Counted from the first letter of the stretch, positions 53,203 to 61,811 are shown. The stretch: 64,000 nt of DNA from Bacillota bacterium (GCA_023400235.1 JAEXFI010000002.1:1-64000), one strand, 5' to 3'. Notes: generated by a model from the sequence alone, not told the origin. Translations and numbers: made by a program.

Positions 53203-53864
53203 CGAATATTATCCATTTGAATATTAAAGAAAAAGTGTTTAGGGATAAGAAGACGCAGCTTTCAATCTTGAATAATTTTAAACTTGAAGTTAATGCCGGT
53301 GAAAAAATTGCCGTTGTAGGGGAATCCGGAGTAGGGAAAAGTTCTTTGCTCAATATTATCGGGTTGATAGACACAGATTATAATGGTAAATATACTCTTT
53401 TGGGTTCGCCAACTGCTAATTTACATGCAAGTAAATTAGCGCAATGGCGAAATCAAATGATTGGTTTTGTCCTTCAAGAGTCAGCGTTAATCAACTCTTT
53501 GACGATTGAAGATAATATCAAATTGCCTTTACTTTATGCAGGCTCCGGGAAAAAAGAATTTAAGCCGGAGGCTTTCGAAAATGTAATTAATGCAATTGGG
53601 ATTAAACCTATATTAAAAAAGAAGCCACTTGAGTGTTCCGGTGGGGAAAGATCCAGAGCTGTATTTGCCAGAGGAATAATTATGAAACCTCAAATTATCT
53701 TATCTGATGAACCCACGGCATCTTTGGATGTAGAGAACAGAGAAAGAATTGTAAATTTACTTTTTAAAATGAATAAGGAATTTAACACTACTATTATTAC
53801 TGTAACTCATGATTTAGAAGTTGCAAATCGTCATGATAAAGTAATTCATATTGAAAAGGAGTAA
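53199..53864 (+). CDS. ABC transporter ATP-binding protein
   Basis: 221 residues. Walker A GESGVGKSS, Q-loop VLQESALINS, signature CSGGERSRAVFARG (Leu to Cys in LSGGE), Walker B IILSDEPTASLD, and H-loop VTHDLE. It resembles LolD/MacB-type ATPases. It pairs with the permease encoded just before it to export or resist an antimicrobial peptide or lipid-linked substrate. The AT-rich codon use equals that of the permease. Confidence 0.9.
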   Translation: MTNIIHLNIKEKVFRDKKTQLSILNNFKLEVNAGEKIAVVGESGVGKSSLLNIIGLIDTDYNGKYTLLGSPTANLHASKLAQWRNQMIGFVLQESALINSLTIEDNIKLPLLYAGSGKKEFKPEAFENVINAIGIKPILKKKPLECSGGERSRAVFARGIIMKPQIILSDEPTASLDVENRERIVNLLFKMNKEFNTTIITVTHDLEVANRHDKVIHIEKE

Positions 53865-53869
53865 ATAAA

Positions 53870-54025
53870 ATGGGATTTTTTATAATGATTATTTCAATGT
53901 TGCTAGGGCTATTTTTTATTACCTCTGGAATTATTCGTAGAAAGAGTAATCGTTGGTATATAATCTTAATTGCACTCGGAATAGTACTTGTTCTTTTTGC
54001 GATTTATTTAGGATTTCCTAAATAA
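53870..54025 (+). CDS. 51-residue two-span membrane peptide
   Basis: Short gene with AAAAGGAG before the ATG (8-bp gap). The product is MGFFIMIISMLLGLFFITSG, then RRKSNRWY, then a second hydrophobic run (IILIALGIVLVLFAIYLG) and FPK. Two membrane spans joined by a basic loop. It follows the ATPase by 5 bp and so is probably part of the exporter operon. It could be a transporter accessory or an immunity peptide. No homologue is known to me. Confidence 0.65.
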   Translation: MGFFIMIISMLLGLFFITSGIIRRKSNRWYIILIALGIVLVLFAIYLGFPK

Positions 54026-54057
54026 AGAAATAGGTTTGTCAGATTTTTAAAAAAACA

Positions 54058-54098
54058 AGTCCTATAGGTGATGAGGTGAGAAAGTGGCGGAGTTCGAG
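54058..54098 (+). repeat. 41-bp direct repeat, copy B
   Basis: True 5' end of the sigma gene at 54084, matching 51496-51536. The 2.5-kb DNA between the copies holds the exporter genes. Confidence 0.85.
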
Positions 54099-54587
54099 AA
54101 AATATACAAGGCATATTTTAACGACGTTTTTCTATATACCAAGAGCTTGTCCAAGAATGAAAGCGTTGCGGAGGAAATCACAAGTGAAACTTTTTTTAAG
54201 GCTATGCGCTCGATAGATAGGTTCCGAGGTGATTGCGATATTCGCGTCTGGCTATGTCAAATAGCAAAAAACTGTTTTTATTCCTATGTGCAAAAACACC
54301 CGCCTTTTGTAGAGTTAGAAGAAGTTGAAAGTGTCGGGCAATTAGAAAGCCAAAACACTATTGAAGAATTGATAAATAACCGAAGCGAAGCCATGCAAAT
54401 ACACATCGTATTGCATGATTTAAATGAGCCGTACAAAGAGGTATTTATGTTAAGAGTATTTGGGGAGTTAAGCTTTCAGCAGATAGGTCGTATTTTTGGC
54501 AAAACAGAAAATTGGGCTTGCGTTACTTATCACCGAGCGAGAAACAAAATCATCAATAAAATGGAGGGAAAACATAATGAAAAATGA
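54084..54587 (+). CDS. ECF-like RNA polymerase sigma factor
   Basis: 167 residues from GTG with GAGGTGA upstream. Region 2: YKAYFNDVFLYTKSLSKNES, VAEEITSETFFKAMRSIDRF and VWLCQIAKNCFYSYVQ. Region 4: LNEPYKEVFMLRVFGELSFQ, QIGRIFGKTENWACVTYHRA. It overlaps the zinc-finger anti-sigma gene by 11 bp. The start is copied 2.5 kb upstream, showing where the ABC unit entered. It may control the ABC operon or its own genes. Confidence 0.88.
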   Translation: MAEFEKIYKAYFNDVFLYTKSLSKNESVAEEITSETFFKAMRSIDRFRGDCDIRVWLCQIAKNCFYSYVQKHPPFVELEEVESVGQLESQNTIEELINNRSEAMQIHIVLHDLNEPYKEVFMLRVFGELSFQQIGRIFGKTENWACVTYHRARNKIINKMEGKHNEK

Positions 54588-55473
54588 TTGTAATATAATT
54601 CGGGATATACTTCCCCTGTATATTGAAAATATGGTAAGCGAAGAAACAAAGGGATTTGTGGAGGAACATCTTACGTTATGTGCAGATTGCCGCGCAGAAG
54701 CTGAGAAAATGAAAAAGCCTGCAGAGTTCGTTGCTGACACAGACATAGCTCCTTTGAAAAATCTAAAAAAGAAACTATTGATTAAGAAAGTGCAGACCAT
54801 TCTATTTACAACAGTTTTAGTATTTTCCATTGTCTTATCTGTTGTTTCCTTCTTGACTGCTCCGCAATATTTTCCCTATTCGGATGATTTGTTTAGCATT
54901 ACTGAAAATGGAAACGGAAGCGTTACCATAGCATTTGACGATACTGTTACCGGTTATACCTTTTTGAAGGATACTGACAACGCTACCGGGATAGAAATCT
55001 ATCGAATTAACGCATGGAATACGACTTGGGATTTACATTTTACAAAGCGGGAAACACAGAACATGGTGATTTCTTGTGATAAACCCATAGCCGTTTACTA
55101 TTCACAAAACAGCGGCGCGGAAGATGTTTTTATCTATGGAACTGACCTTAATCCGAATGGCGACACAATGACTTTGCCCCGATTAATATTAGGACAATAT
55201 TTTACATTAGCTTTTATCATAGCGATTGTGTTGGGCGTTTTGCTATTCATCAACCGTAAAAATAAAACAACAAAAGTGTGGCTTGAGCACATTTTCCTTT
55301 TGCCCGTTTCATATGTCGTAGCGCACATATGCATAAAAGGCATTGCAATAAAATCTTTTTCTACGCAAAGGGACGTTTCCATCATTGTGCTTGTTGCGAT
55401 ATTGGTCTATTGCACCTTCTTGTCTGGATTGGGCTTGTATCGGTTAAAAAAGGAAGAAAAAGAAATCAAGTGA
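54577..55473 (+). CDS. Zinc-finger anti-sigma factor, membrane-bound
   Basis: 298 residues from MKNDCNIIRDILPLYIEN with GGAGGG upstream; the upstream in-frame Met is inside the sigma gene. The N-terminal zf-HC2 finger contains Cys5 and the motif HLTLCADCRAEAEKM (H-x3-C-x2-C). A first membrane span (ILFTTVLVFSIVLSVVSFL) leads to an outside domain of about 110 residues, then three more spans (LAFIIAIVLGVLLFIN and others). It should bind and silence the upstream sigma factor. The extra spans near the C terminus are unusual for this class. Confidence 0.87.
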   Translation: MKNDCNIIRDILPLYIENMVSEETKGFVEEHLTLCADCRAEAEKMKKPAEFVADTDIAPLKNLKKKLLIKKVQTILFTTVLVFSIVLSVVSFLTAPQYFPYSDDLFSITENGNGSVTIAFDDTVTGYTFLKDTDNATGIEIYRINAWNTTWDLHFTKRETQNMVISCDKPIAVYYSQNSGAEDVFIYGTDLNPNGDTMTLPRLILGQYFTLAFIIAIVLGVLLFINRKNKTTKVWLEHIFLLPVSYVVAHICIKGIAIKSFSTQRDVSIIVLVAILVYCTFLSGLGLYRLKKEEKEIK

Positions 55474-55623
55474 GTGTCCAGAGGTACAGAATGGTTGTTA
55501 TGCCCTGTCTGCAAAAATGAAACGCGGACAAAAATCCGGGCAGATACAGAACTAAGAAACTTTCGGCTGTTCTGCCCGAAATGCAAACAGCAAACGCTAA
55601 TAATAGTTGTGACAAATCAATAA
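55474..55623 (+). CDS. Cysteine-rich KTR-type peptide
   Basis: 49 residues. The sequence EWLLCPVCKNETRTKIRADT, then ELRNFRLFCPKCKQQTLIIV, has two CPxC pairs that would bind zinc. This is the Cys_rich_KTR small protein common in Tn916-like and other integrative elements. The GTG start follows the anti-sigma stop directly, with no strong ribosome binding site, so it could be a remnant or translated by coupling. Short proteins of this kind have no known function. Confidence 0.65.
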   Translation: MSRGTEWLLCPVCKNETRTKIRADTELRNFRLFCPKCKQQTLIIVVTNQ

Positions 55624-55643
55624 AGCCAAGGGTCTAAGACTCC

Positions 55644-55949
55644 GTGCTGTATGGAAGCCAAAGAAAGAACAGGCTTACCCGGTTGGCAATTGCCAAAGGG
55701 TATGATAACATTGGATATTATCAGGACAATGGACACAGTGGCTTAAACTTTGAACGTCCTGCATTTTTACAGACGTGTGAAGACATTCAAACTGGCAATA
55801 TACAATGTGTTCTGGTTTTTGGAATATCGAGAATCGGACGGTATTTACTTTCGGTCAGCCAATGGCTTACTGAATTATGGCTTTCTGGAATCACTGTCAT
55901 CGCACTTGATGAAGAACTGACCCCATATTGTGTATTAAGCATATTTTAA
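55644..55949 (+). pseudogene. Truncated serine recombinase
   Basis: The frame reads RLAIAKGYDNIGYYQDNGHS, then GLNFERPAFLQTCEDIQTGN, VLVFGISRIGRYLLSVSQWL and SGITVIALDEELTPY. This is the mid part of a resolvase/serine integrase N domain. The N-terminal strand with catalytic Ser and the whole DNA-binding C-terminal region are missing, and the downstream part is not recombinase-like. It is an inactive mobile-element trace ending the accessory region. Confidence 0.75.
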
Positions 55950-56203
55950 ATAATATTATTAAAAATTATTAGTCCCTACTTGACAGCACCATATGAAAAT
56001 ATCGGCCTGCTGAAAATATCGGCCTGCTGGAGAGCAGCAGGGATGTGGAATCCAGCTACAGGATATATGGAGAGGATGAGTCTCAAAGGCTGTCGCAAAT
56101 ATTGCTTTTTAAGGGAATGGGTTTCTCCCTTAGGAACCCTTTCTTGAAAAAATGTCCATATTGTCCGACAAGGCGAAAAATACGGAAAAGAGGTACAAAT
56201 ATA
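55950..56203. other. Intergenic region after the recombinase remnant
   Basis: A repeated GAAAATATCGGCCTGCTG occurs twice in tandem at about 55995-56030. The in-frame stretch upstream of 56204 (from 56045) is open but has no ribosome binding site and is unlikely to be coding. Confidence 0.35.
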
Positions 56204-56818
56204 ATGCAGGGTAAGTTGTCAAATTTCTGGTATTACCATAAAAATCATGTATTGGTAGCAATAATCCTTCTTGTTATAGTTGTTTTTGTTATGATAGTTA
56301 TACCGGGTGGTACTCCCAGCCCGGATATACAGGTGGGATATGTTACAGACGGCAGGGAGGTGGGAGACACCCTTATGAAAGAAATGAACAGTTATTTTGA
56401 AAATGTCATAAAGGATGTGGACGGTGATAATGAAAAATACATGGACTTCATACCTCTGATGGGGCCCCGTGTGGATGTTGAATTTTCGTCGGATGGAGTG
56501 CAGTTGATTCTGATAGACGGCAATACACTGGACATTTATAAAAATCAAGGTGTTTTCGAGCCTCTGGACGCTGTGGCAAAAAAATATGGTCTGGAGATAG
56601 GCGCGGATGAAAAGGTGCTTTCCAAGCTTGAAGGACAGAAGGAAACCCATATTTTTGCATTGCCTGTCAGTAAAATCAGATACCTGCTGGACAAGGGCTT
56701 TCCAGGTGATAATTACTACCTGGCTGTGAGAATGGAATATGAAGATACCCCTGAGGCCAGGACAAAAAACGAAAACTCCTATTCGGTTCTTGAAAAAATG
56801 CTGGAGTACAGGGGGTGA
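56204..56818 (+). CDS. Membrane-anchored hypothetical protein
   Basis: 204 residues from MQGKLSNFWYYHKNHVLV with GAGGT 9 bp upstream. One membrane span (VLVAIILLVIVVFVMIVIPG), then an outer domain with GYVTDGREVGDTLMKEMNSY, FSSDGVQLILIDGNTLDIY and HIFALPVSKIRYLLD. The layout is like small solute-binding or regulatory anchored proteins. The upstream stretch from 56045 is open but unconvincing as coding. Family not recognised. It stands alone with no partner gene. Confidence 0.65.
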   Translation: MQGKLSNFWYYHKNHVLVAIILLVIVVFVMIVIPGGTPSPDIQVGYVTDGREVGDTLMKEMNSYFENVIKDVDGDNEKYMDFIPLMGPRVDVEFSSDGVQLILIDGNTLDIYKNQGVFEPLDAVAKKYGLEIGADEKVLSKLEGQKETHIFALPVSKIRYLLDKGFPGDNYYLAVRMEYEDTPEARTKNENSYSVLEKMLEYRG

Positions 56819-57176
56819 GAACTCCGGTGTCTTGTTTTATCTATGAAAAGGATACCATGATACCTGAGTTACATTGGGAACCTGTCCGTTAAGCTGCTCG
56901 TTTAAACTTTAAAAGGGCTATTAATATCATATTCAATTAAATGCAATGATAAGATACTCAAATTAGGGTAATACTAAACTTAAATACATTTAAACGTCAA
57001 GAGTTTTGGGATAGCATATGCTGCATCAAGCGCACCTTTGTTTATTAAAACCTATCAATGAGTATGAATGGGAGACCAAAGTTGAATGAAAATTTTAAGC
57101 AAATAAAAATGTGGCACCGATTCCATGCCCTGACTTTCACTGAGCTTTGTGCGAGATGGGGGGCATGGAAATAACT
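56819..57176. other. AT-rich intergenic region
   Basis: About 360 bp without a gene or recognised element. The GGGGGG before 57164 may serve as ribosome binding site for the flavoprotein, but spacing is poor. Confidence 0.35.
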
Positions 57177-58283
57177 ATGAAAGTTGCTATAATGGGCGCC
57201 GGAATGGCAGGACTCTCCTGCGCCATAACACTGGAAAAGAATTCGATTACTCCGTCAATTTTTGAAAAAAGAAGTTGTGTAGGCGACCGGTTTGTCAACG
57301 CAGAAAGTATGTTTCATATTCTGAACAGGCCCATTAAAGACTGTTTGCCGTATTTAAAGGATAATTTTGGCATTATATTAAATCCCATATCGGAGGTCCA
57401 TCAAATCGTCCTCCATTCCAAAAATGAGTCAGGATGTATTAGCGGAAATATCGGGTATTTAAATACCCGAGGTCGGCAGAAGGATTCCTATGAGATACAG
57501 CTCGAAAAATTGGTGAAAGCACCCATTGAATACAATTCCAAACACGAATACGAGGAACTGTGCAAAAACTTTGACGCAGTCGTCCTGGCAACTGGGGACG
57601 GGGCTTACGCATCACATCTTGGCAATTACAGAGCCGATATGAGCTGTACCGTACGCGGTGCTACAATTGAAGGAGAATTCCAGAAGAATACTCCTCACGT
57701 CTGGTTCAATTATGAGGTTCTGCCCAAAGGCTACGGCTGGGTCATTCCTTATTCGGAAAAGGAGGCGAATGTTGTAATGTTCTATCCCGACTATCCCAGT
57801 ATAACAAAAATGGATATTAACCAGATGTGGGATGATTTTTATGCCCTTGTCACGAAAGCTTTCCACCAGAGTTTCAGAATTACCGATAAATTTGAGGTGA
57901 CCAGATATATGGTGGGCATATGCAATAAACCAAAAATAGAAAACACGTATTTTATCGGGAATTGCTTCGGAGCCATTTCTCCGGGCTTTGGTTTCGGACA
58001 GTTTTCCTCAATACTTACAGGCGTTTACAGCGCTTATGATATCTGTGGCATGGGGGATTATGAAGATCTCACAAAACCGCTTTTTCAAAATTATAAAAAT
58101 TCCCTTATTCTCAGAAGGTTTTTGGAAAAGCTTAAGGATTCCGACTTTGATGCAGCGGTTAAAGACTTGAATATCAAAGTGATTACTCGACTGGCTGATT
58201 TTATATGTGACAGTAAGAGTAAAATTGATTTGTTGAAAGACATGGCGCCGATTATGAAAGTAATAAATCAATTTAAACAGTAG
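57177..58283 (+). CDS. FAD-dependent oxidoreductase, geranylgeranyl reductase-like
   Basis: 368 residues from MKVAIMGAGMAG; the start is uncertain because earlier in-frame ATG/GTG codons are close by. The FAD-binding fold is clear: GAGMAGLSCAITLEKN (GxGxxG), then the acidic end of the next strand in SIFEKRSCVG. Further on are DAVVLATGDGAYAS, GYGWVIPYSEKEANVVMFYP and the second FAD-motif region FIGNCFGAISPGFGFGQF. The C terminus is basic and helical. Members reduce isoprenoid or polyene double bonds or act as monooxygenases; the substrate is unknown. No operon partner is near; the LuxR gene is convergent. Confidence 0.75.
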   Translation: MKVAIMGAGMAGLSCAITLEKNSITPSIFEKRSCVGDRFVNAESMFHILNRPIKDCLPYLKDNFGIILNPISEVHQIVLHSKNESGCISGNIGYLNTRGRQKDSYEIQLEKLVKAPIEYNSKHEYEELCKNFDAVVLATGDGAYASHLGNYRADMSCTVRGATIEGEFQKNTPHVWFNYEVLPKGYGWVIPYSEKEANVVMFYPDYPSITKMDINQMWDDFYALVTKAFHQSFRITDKFEVTRYMVGICNKPKIENTYFIGNCFGAISPGFGFGQFSSILTGVYSAYDICGMGDYEDLTKPLFQNYKNSLILRRFLEKLKDSDFDAAVKDLNIKVITRLADFICDSKSKIDLLKDMAPIMKVINQFKQ

Positions 58284-58382
58284 ATAATCGGCACTTTAAT
58301 ATCAGTAAAGCACAATTTATGCTTCTATACTGATTATATTTTCAATCCGAACGATAGGAAAATGTATCGGTTAAAAGCCTTT

Positions 58383-59153
58383 TTACTCTATAAGTGCCAG
58401 AAAATCTGATAAAACCGCGTTAACAGCCACGTGAGTTCTGTTTTTACAGGACAGCTTATCTAGTATTACCTTTATATGAGATTTGGTGGTGTTTTCAGAA
58501 ATATGAAGACACTTGGAGATTTCCTTATTTGAATACCCCAGTTTCATCAGGTTTAGTACATTCTTTTCGCATTGACTCAGGCTTGAAATGTTAAAGTGGG
58601 GCTGCATGATCTTATATGTAAAATCTGAGGCTCCTATTTTATTCACATACAGTTTAAGATTCATAGCCAGGTATTCGGTAAAAAGTAAGAAATGGTCAAT
58701 GGAGACCTTGTCCATTCTGGACCCCAGGAAAAAGGCTGAAATATAGCAGTGAGTGCTGTTGCCAGTGGGAACAGGGACAGTGCAGTTTGTAAAGCTGCTG
58801 AAAACAGATTTTCGGGACTCATGGCAATACTGAATGCTTACGGCATTACTTTTCTGGGCTTTTGAAATGGACGTCTCGCCAATCCTATCCTCTCCCAGAC
58901 AGGCGCCGGTGTAGAAATTGACCCTGCTCAGCATTTTTTCACTGTTTATGTGCCACGAGACCAGTCTGAAATCCTTATCCAGGAGCAGTATAAAATTATA
59001 AAAAAGTAAAGTATTAAATAGAAAATCGCAATTTGCTTTTACCAGCAGCTTTAATATGTCCAGCTGAATCCCATTTGGCGGCATGTATTGGCCCATGGCG
59101 TTTATGGGAGTGCCCGGCCGGGTTTGTAACGGTTTTAAGTCAATAGTATCCAT
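58383..59153 (-). CDS. LuxR-type transcription regulator
   Basis: 256 residues, GAGAGG upstream. The first 170 residues look like a PAS/GAF sensor region (LLFYNFILLLDKDFRLVSWH; SVFSSFTNCTVPVPTGNSTH), a layout as in sigma-54-activator sensor halves but without an ATPase. The C-terminal 60 residues are a GerE helix-turn-helix: LSQCEKNVLNLMKLGYSNKE, ISKCLHISENTTKSHIKVIL, DKLSCKNRTHVAVNAV. Convergent with the flavoprotein gene and divergent from padR. Targets unknown. Confidence 0.83.
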   Translation of the reverse strand: MDTIDLKPLQTRPGTPINAMGQYMPPNGIQLDILKLLVKANCDFLFNTLLFYNFILLLDKDFRLVSWHINSEKMLSRVNFYTGACLGEDRIGETSISKAQKSNAVSIQYCHESRKSVFSSFTNCTVPVPTGNSTHCYISAFFLGSRMDKVSIDHFLLFTEYLAMNLKLYVNKIGASDFTYKIMQPHFNISSLSQCEKNVLNLMKLGYSNKEISKCLHISENTTKSHIKVILDKLSCKNRTHVAVNAVLSDFLALIE

Positions 59154-59342
59154 GACATTTACCTCTCATATAAAATTATTTTACTGTCATTGCGTTTATA
59201 ATGAAAGACTTCAGAACAAAATCATACAAAAGGATGCGTTAAATTAAACTGTCATACTTTAGAATATAGCATATATTATTATATTTTACAAATTAATACA
59301 TAATAATCAATACAATGACAGGAAAAGGAGGAGAAAACAGCT

Positions 59343-59395
59343 TGACAACATATATCAGAGTGATATAATTTACTATATCACTCTGATATATGTTG
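59343..59395 (+). promoter_or_regulatory. padR promoter with double palindromic operator
   Basis: A perfect -35 TTGACA is at 59343-59348, with TATAAT at 59364-59369 (15-bp gap, short). Over it lies a perfect 22-bp inverted repeat: 59346-59367 with 59374-59395. Each arm is itself a palindrome (TATATCA, 3 bp, TGATATA). This is the typical look of a PadR operator; the repressor gene follows directly. Confidence 0.75.
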
Positions 59396-59405
59396 GGAGA
59401 TGCAT

Positions 59406-59984
59406 ATGAAAAATAAAACCATGTATGCGGTACTTGGTGTTCTGAGCCTTATGGGGCCAATGTCCGGCTATGATATTAAAAAATTCTGCGATAACAGCAT
59501 ATCTTATTTCTGGAACGAAAATTTCGGTCATCTGTACCCTGTACTGTCCCGGTTGGAGGCCGGAGGCCTTATAAAAAGGCAGGAAGAGGCTGAAGACTCC
59601 AGGAAAAAAAGCTACAAAATAACCCGAGAGGGTGTGGAGGAGCTGAAGAATTGGCTGACTCTGCCGGTGGAATACCAGCCTGAAAGATCCGAGCTGCTGC
59701 TAAAGCTGTCCTTTGGAACCAGAATGGAGCTTGAGGATACCTTGTCAATGCTGGAGGCCGCCAGGCAGAGGAATGCGCTGAAACATGAACAACTGAGCAG
59801 GATACACGCTTACTACCTTGACAATGAGGACGCAAAAAGCAAGCCTCAATATCCATATTGGCTGGTAACTCTGAAATACGGTATAAATTCTCTGGAGGCA
59901 TCACTAAAATGGTTTAAGGAAACAATGGAATTTTTGCGGGACTACGCACAAAATAATTCTGTAATGACAGGAAAGGGGAGGTGA
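59406..59984 (+). CDS. PadR-family transcription repressor
   Basis: 192 residues from the ATG at 59406 (GGGAG 6 bp before). The winged helix N terminus is YAVLGVLSLMGPMSGYDIKK, then SISYFWNENFGHLYPVLSRL, EAGGLIKRQEEAEDSRKKSY and KITREGVEELKNWL. The C-terminal helices, about 95-180 (ARQRNALKHEQLSRIHAYYL), form the dimer part of the two-domain Vir-type PadR. It likely represses its own gene and the MBL-fold gene behind it. Confidence 0.93.
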   Translation: MKNKTMYAVLGVLSLMGPMSGYDIKKFCDNSISYFWNENFGHLYPVLSRLEAGGLIKRQEEAEDSRKKSYKITREGVEELKNWLTLPVEYQPERSELLLKLSFGTRMELEDTLSMLEAARQRNALKHEQLSRIHAYYLDNEDAKSKPQYPYWLVTLKYGINSLEASLKWFKETMEFLRDYAQNNSVMTGKGR

Positions 59985-60005
59985 AGGGCTTATAAGCCCG
60001 ATTAT

Positions 60006-60767
60006 ATGAAACTGGACGAAGGAATGGCAGTACTTGAATTGGAATCCAATGTTCCAAATGTCAGCGGAAAAATGTACCTTGTATTACTATGGGATGAAAA
60101 GGAGGCCATATTGGTAGATGCAGGTTTGCCCGGGCAGGCAAAGACCATATGCAGCCTGATTGAAAAGGAGGGAATTCCGGCAGGTGCCTTGACGAAAATA
60201 TTCATAACCCATCATGACATGGATCACATCGGAAGCCTGGCGCAGCTGATTAAGGCTGCGCAAAGCAGCGAACAAGGACGGGAGGGAATCCGGGTGTATG
60301 CGCATCAGCTGGAAAAACCTTATATTCAAGGTGAATTGCTCCCCATCAAATTCAGTAAGGAAACCCTTGATAAAATGAAGAGAGACCTGGAGCAATTACC
60401 GCCGGAAAAAAGAAGGGAGTTCCAGGAGCTGTTCACAACCGGCAAACCCAAGGTCACCCATACAGTGGAACACCAACAGGAGGTTTACTGCTGCGGAGGC
60501 ATTCGTGTACTTCATATACCAGGGCATACACCGGGGCATATTTGCTTATACTTGGAAAAGTACAGAACCCTCATAGCGGGAGATGCACTGAATATTCAAA
60601 ATGGAGAGCTGGTTGGGCCAGACCCCGTGCATACCTATGATATGAAGGAAGCAAGGAAAGCATTAGCTGTTCTTCTGGATTATGAAATCGACAGAATTAT
60701 GTGTTACCACGGGGGTGTATTAGAGGGGAATTTCATGGAAAAAATCAAAGAGCTCTCCCGTGGCTGA
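60006..60767 (+). CDS. Metallo-beta-lactamase-fold hydrolase
   Basis: 253 residues. The metal site is complete: THHDMDHIG (HxHxDH variant T-H-H-D-M-D-H), the His in PGHTPGHICLYLEK, the Asp in LIAGDALNIQNG, and the final His in CYHGGVLEG. The layout equals glyoxalase II or quorum-quenching lactonase-like proteins. It probably hydrolyses a thioester, lactone or similar ester. It starts 22 bp after padR, behind a short GGGCTTATAAGCCC palindrome, and is probably regulated by it. Weak ribosome binding site, so translational coupling is possible. Confidence 0.88.
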   Translation: MKLDEGMAVLELESNVPNVSGKMYLVLLWDEKEAILVDAGLPGQAKTICSLIEKEGIPAGALTKIFITHHDMDHIGSLAQLIKAAQSSEQGREGIRVYAHQLEKPYIQGELLPIKFSKETLDKMKRDLEQLPPEKRREFQELFTTGKPKVTHTVEHQQEVYCCGGIRVLHIPGHTPGHICLYLEKYRTLIAGDALNIQNGELVGPDPVHTYDMKEARKALAVLLDYEIDRIMCYHGGVLEGNFMEKIKELSRG

Positions 60768-60870
60768 GTACCCTGAAACTTGTAACCAGTTTTAAAATCC
60801 ACTGTTTATGTGAAATAAATATGATATAATAGTCCATGTATTGATAATGGAAACAGGAGGATTAACATAT

Positions 60871-61188
60871 ATGGATTGGGATTTTCTTATTCCCATAACA
60901 GCTCTGGTTTTAATATTCGGACCGAAATTGTTCAGGGAGGTTAAGGATTATTTATTGAAAAAACAGCAGTTAAAGGCTGAAATTGAGCTTAAGGCTGAAG
61001 CACTCAGACTTAAGAACAGCCTTGAGCTTGAAAAATTCATAAATTCCGAAAACATTTTCAGTAATTGGAATGACAGCCCCCAGGACAGGCAGAAGCAAGG
61101 CGGCCATAATATTGACAGCACTAACAACAGCACTAGCAACAATGACAACTTGAATCAAAAAAGGAATTCCAATTATGAAAGATATTGA
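60871..61188 (+). CDS. Small membrane protein with Asn/Ser-rich tail
   Basis: 105 residues from MDWDFLIPITALVLIFGPKL (ATG at 60871, GGAGG 10 bp upstream). One membrane span, then a charged helix (EVKDYLLKKQQLKAEIELKA, EALRLKNSLELEKFINSEN) that may be a coiled coil, and a Gln/Asn/Ser-rich low-complexity tail. It overlaps the next gene by 14 bp, so the two form a transcription unit. No recognised family. Confidence 0.7.
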   Translation: MDWDFLIPITALVLIFGPKLFREVKDYLLKKQQLKAEIELKAEALRLKNSLELEKFINSENIFSNWNDSPQDRQKQGGHNIDSTNNSTSNNDNLNQKRNSNYERY

Positions 61189-61663
61189 TGTTCAATATCC
61201 CCAGGACAGAGCACAGAGCTATAGGCTGCTTTTTTCACAGATGAAGGCGCTGCTTGAGGAGGAAAGGGATGTAACTGCAAATTTGTCCAACGCGTCTGCA
61301 CTGCTTAATGAAGCGCTGGAACACATAAACTGGGTTGGCTTTTATATAATGAAAAACGGCCGGCTGCTACTAGGGCCCTTTCAGGGGAAGGTGGCATGTG
61401 TGCACATAGCAGTGGGGAAAGGGGTTTGCGGTACAGCTGTACTTGAGAACAAAACCCAGCTGGTTTTGGACGTGCATGAGTTCCCTGGACACATTGCCTG
61501 TGACAGTGCTTCCAATTCGGAGCTGGTAATACCTCTGAGAAGCAAGGGCCGGATAGTGGGTGTTCTGGACATTGACAGTCCGATTATTAGTAGATTTGAT
61601 TCATTAGATGCTTCGGAGCTTGAGAAAATTGCCGGAGTCATAGAGGAAGCCTGCGACTGGTAA
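61175..61663 (+). CDS. Free methionine-(R)-sulfoxide reductase, GAF-type
   Basis: 162 residues. The GAF-like fRMsr family is clear: HINWVGFYIMKNGRLLLGPF, QGKVACVHIAVGKGVCGTAV, DVHEFPGHIACDSASNSELV and VGVLDIDSPIISRFDSLDAS. Three Cys in ACVHI, GVCGTA and IACDSAS are in the right places for the catalytic disulfide cycle. It repairs free oxidised methionine and helps in oxidative stress in an anaerobe. Start overlaps the membrane gene by 14 bp. Confidence 0.93.
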   Translation: MKDIDVQYPQDRAQSYRLLFSQMKALLEEERDVTANLSNASALLNEALEHINWVGFYIMKNGRLLLGPFQGKVACVHIAVGKGVCGTAVLENKTQLVLDVHEFPGHIACDSASNSELVIPLRSKGRIVGVLDIDSPIISRFDSLDASELEKIAGVIEEACDW

Positions 61664-61754
61664 CTGTTAAGGAGCATTGCCTGCCTGCAGGGAACCCAGA
61701 ATATGATTTATGGGGAAAAATTAAAGTTCAATCAAGGCTGTCTTGAAATCAGGG

Positions 61755-61791
61755 GGCTCACCATATGCAGAAAATCAGCAGATGGTGAGCC
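61755..61791. terminator. Hairpin between convergent genes
   Basis: GGCTCACCAT and ATGGTGAGCC form a perfect 10-bp stem with a 17-base loop, between the fRMsr gene and the reverse gene at 61812. The T tract is weak on both sides. Confidence 0.5.
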
Positions 61792-61811
61792 ATTACGGTT
61801 TAAGGTCAGCT

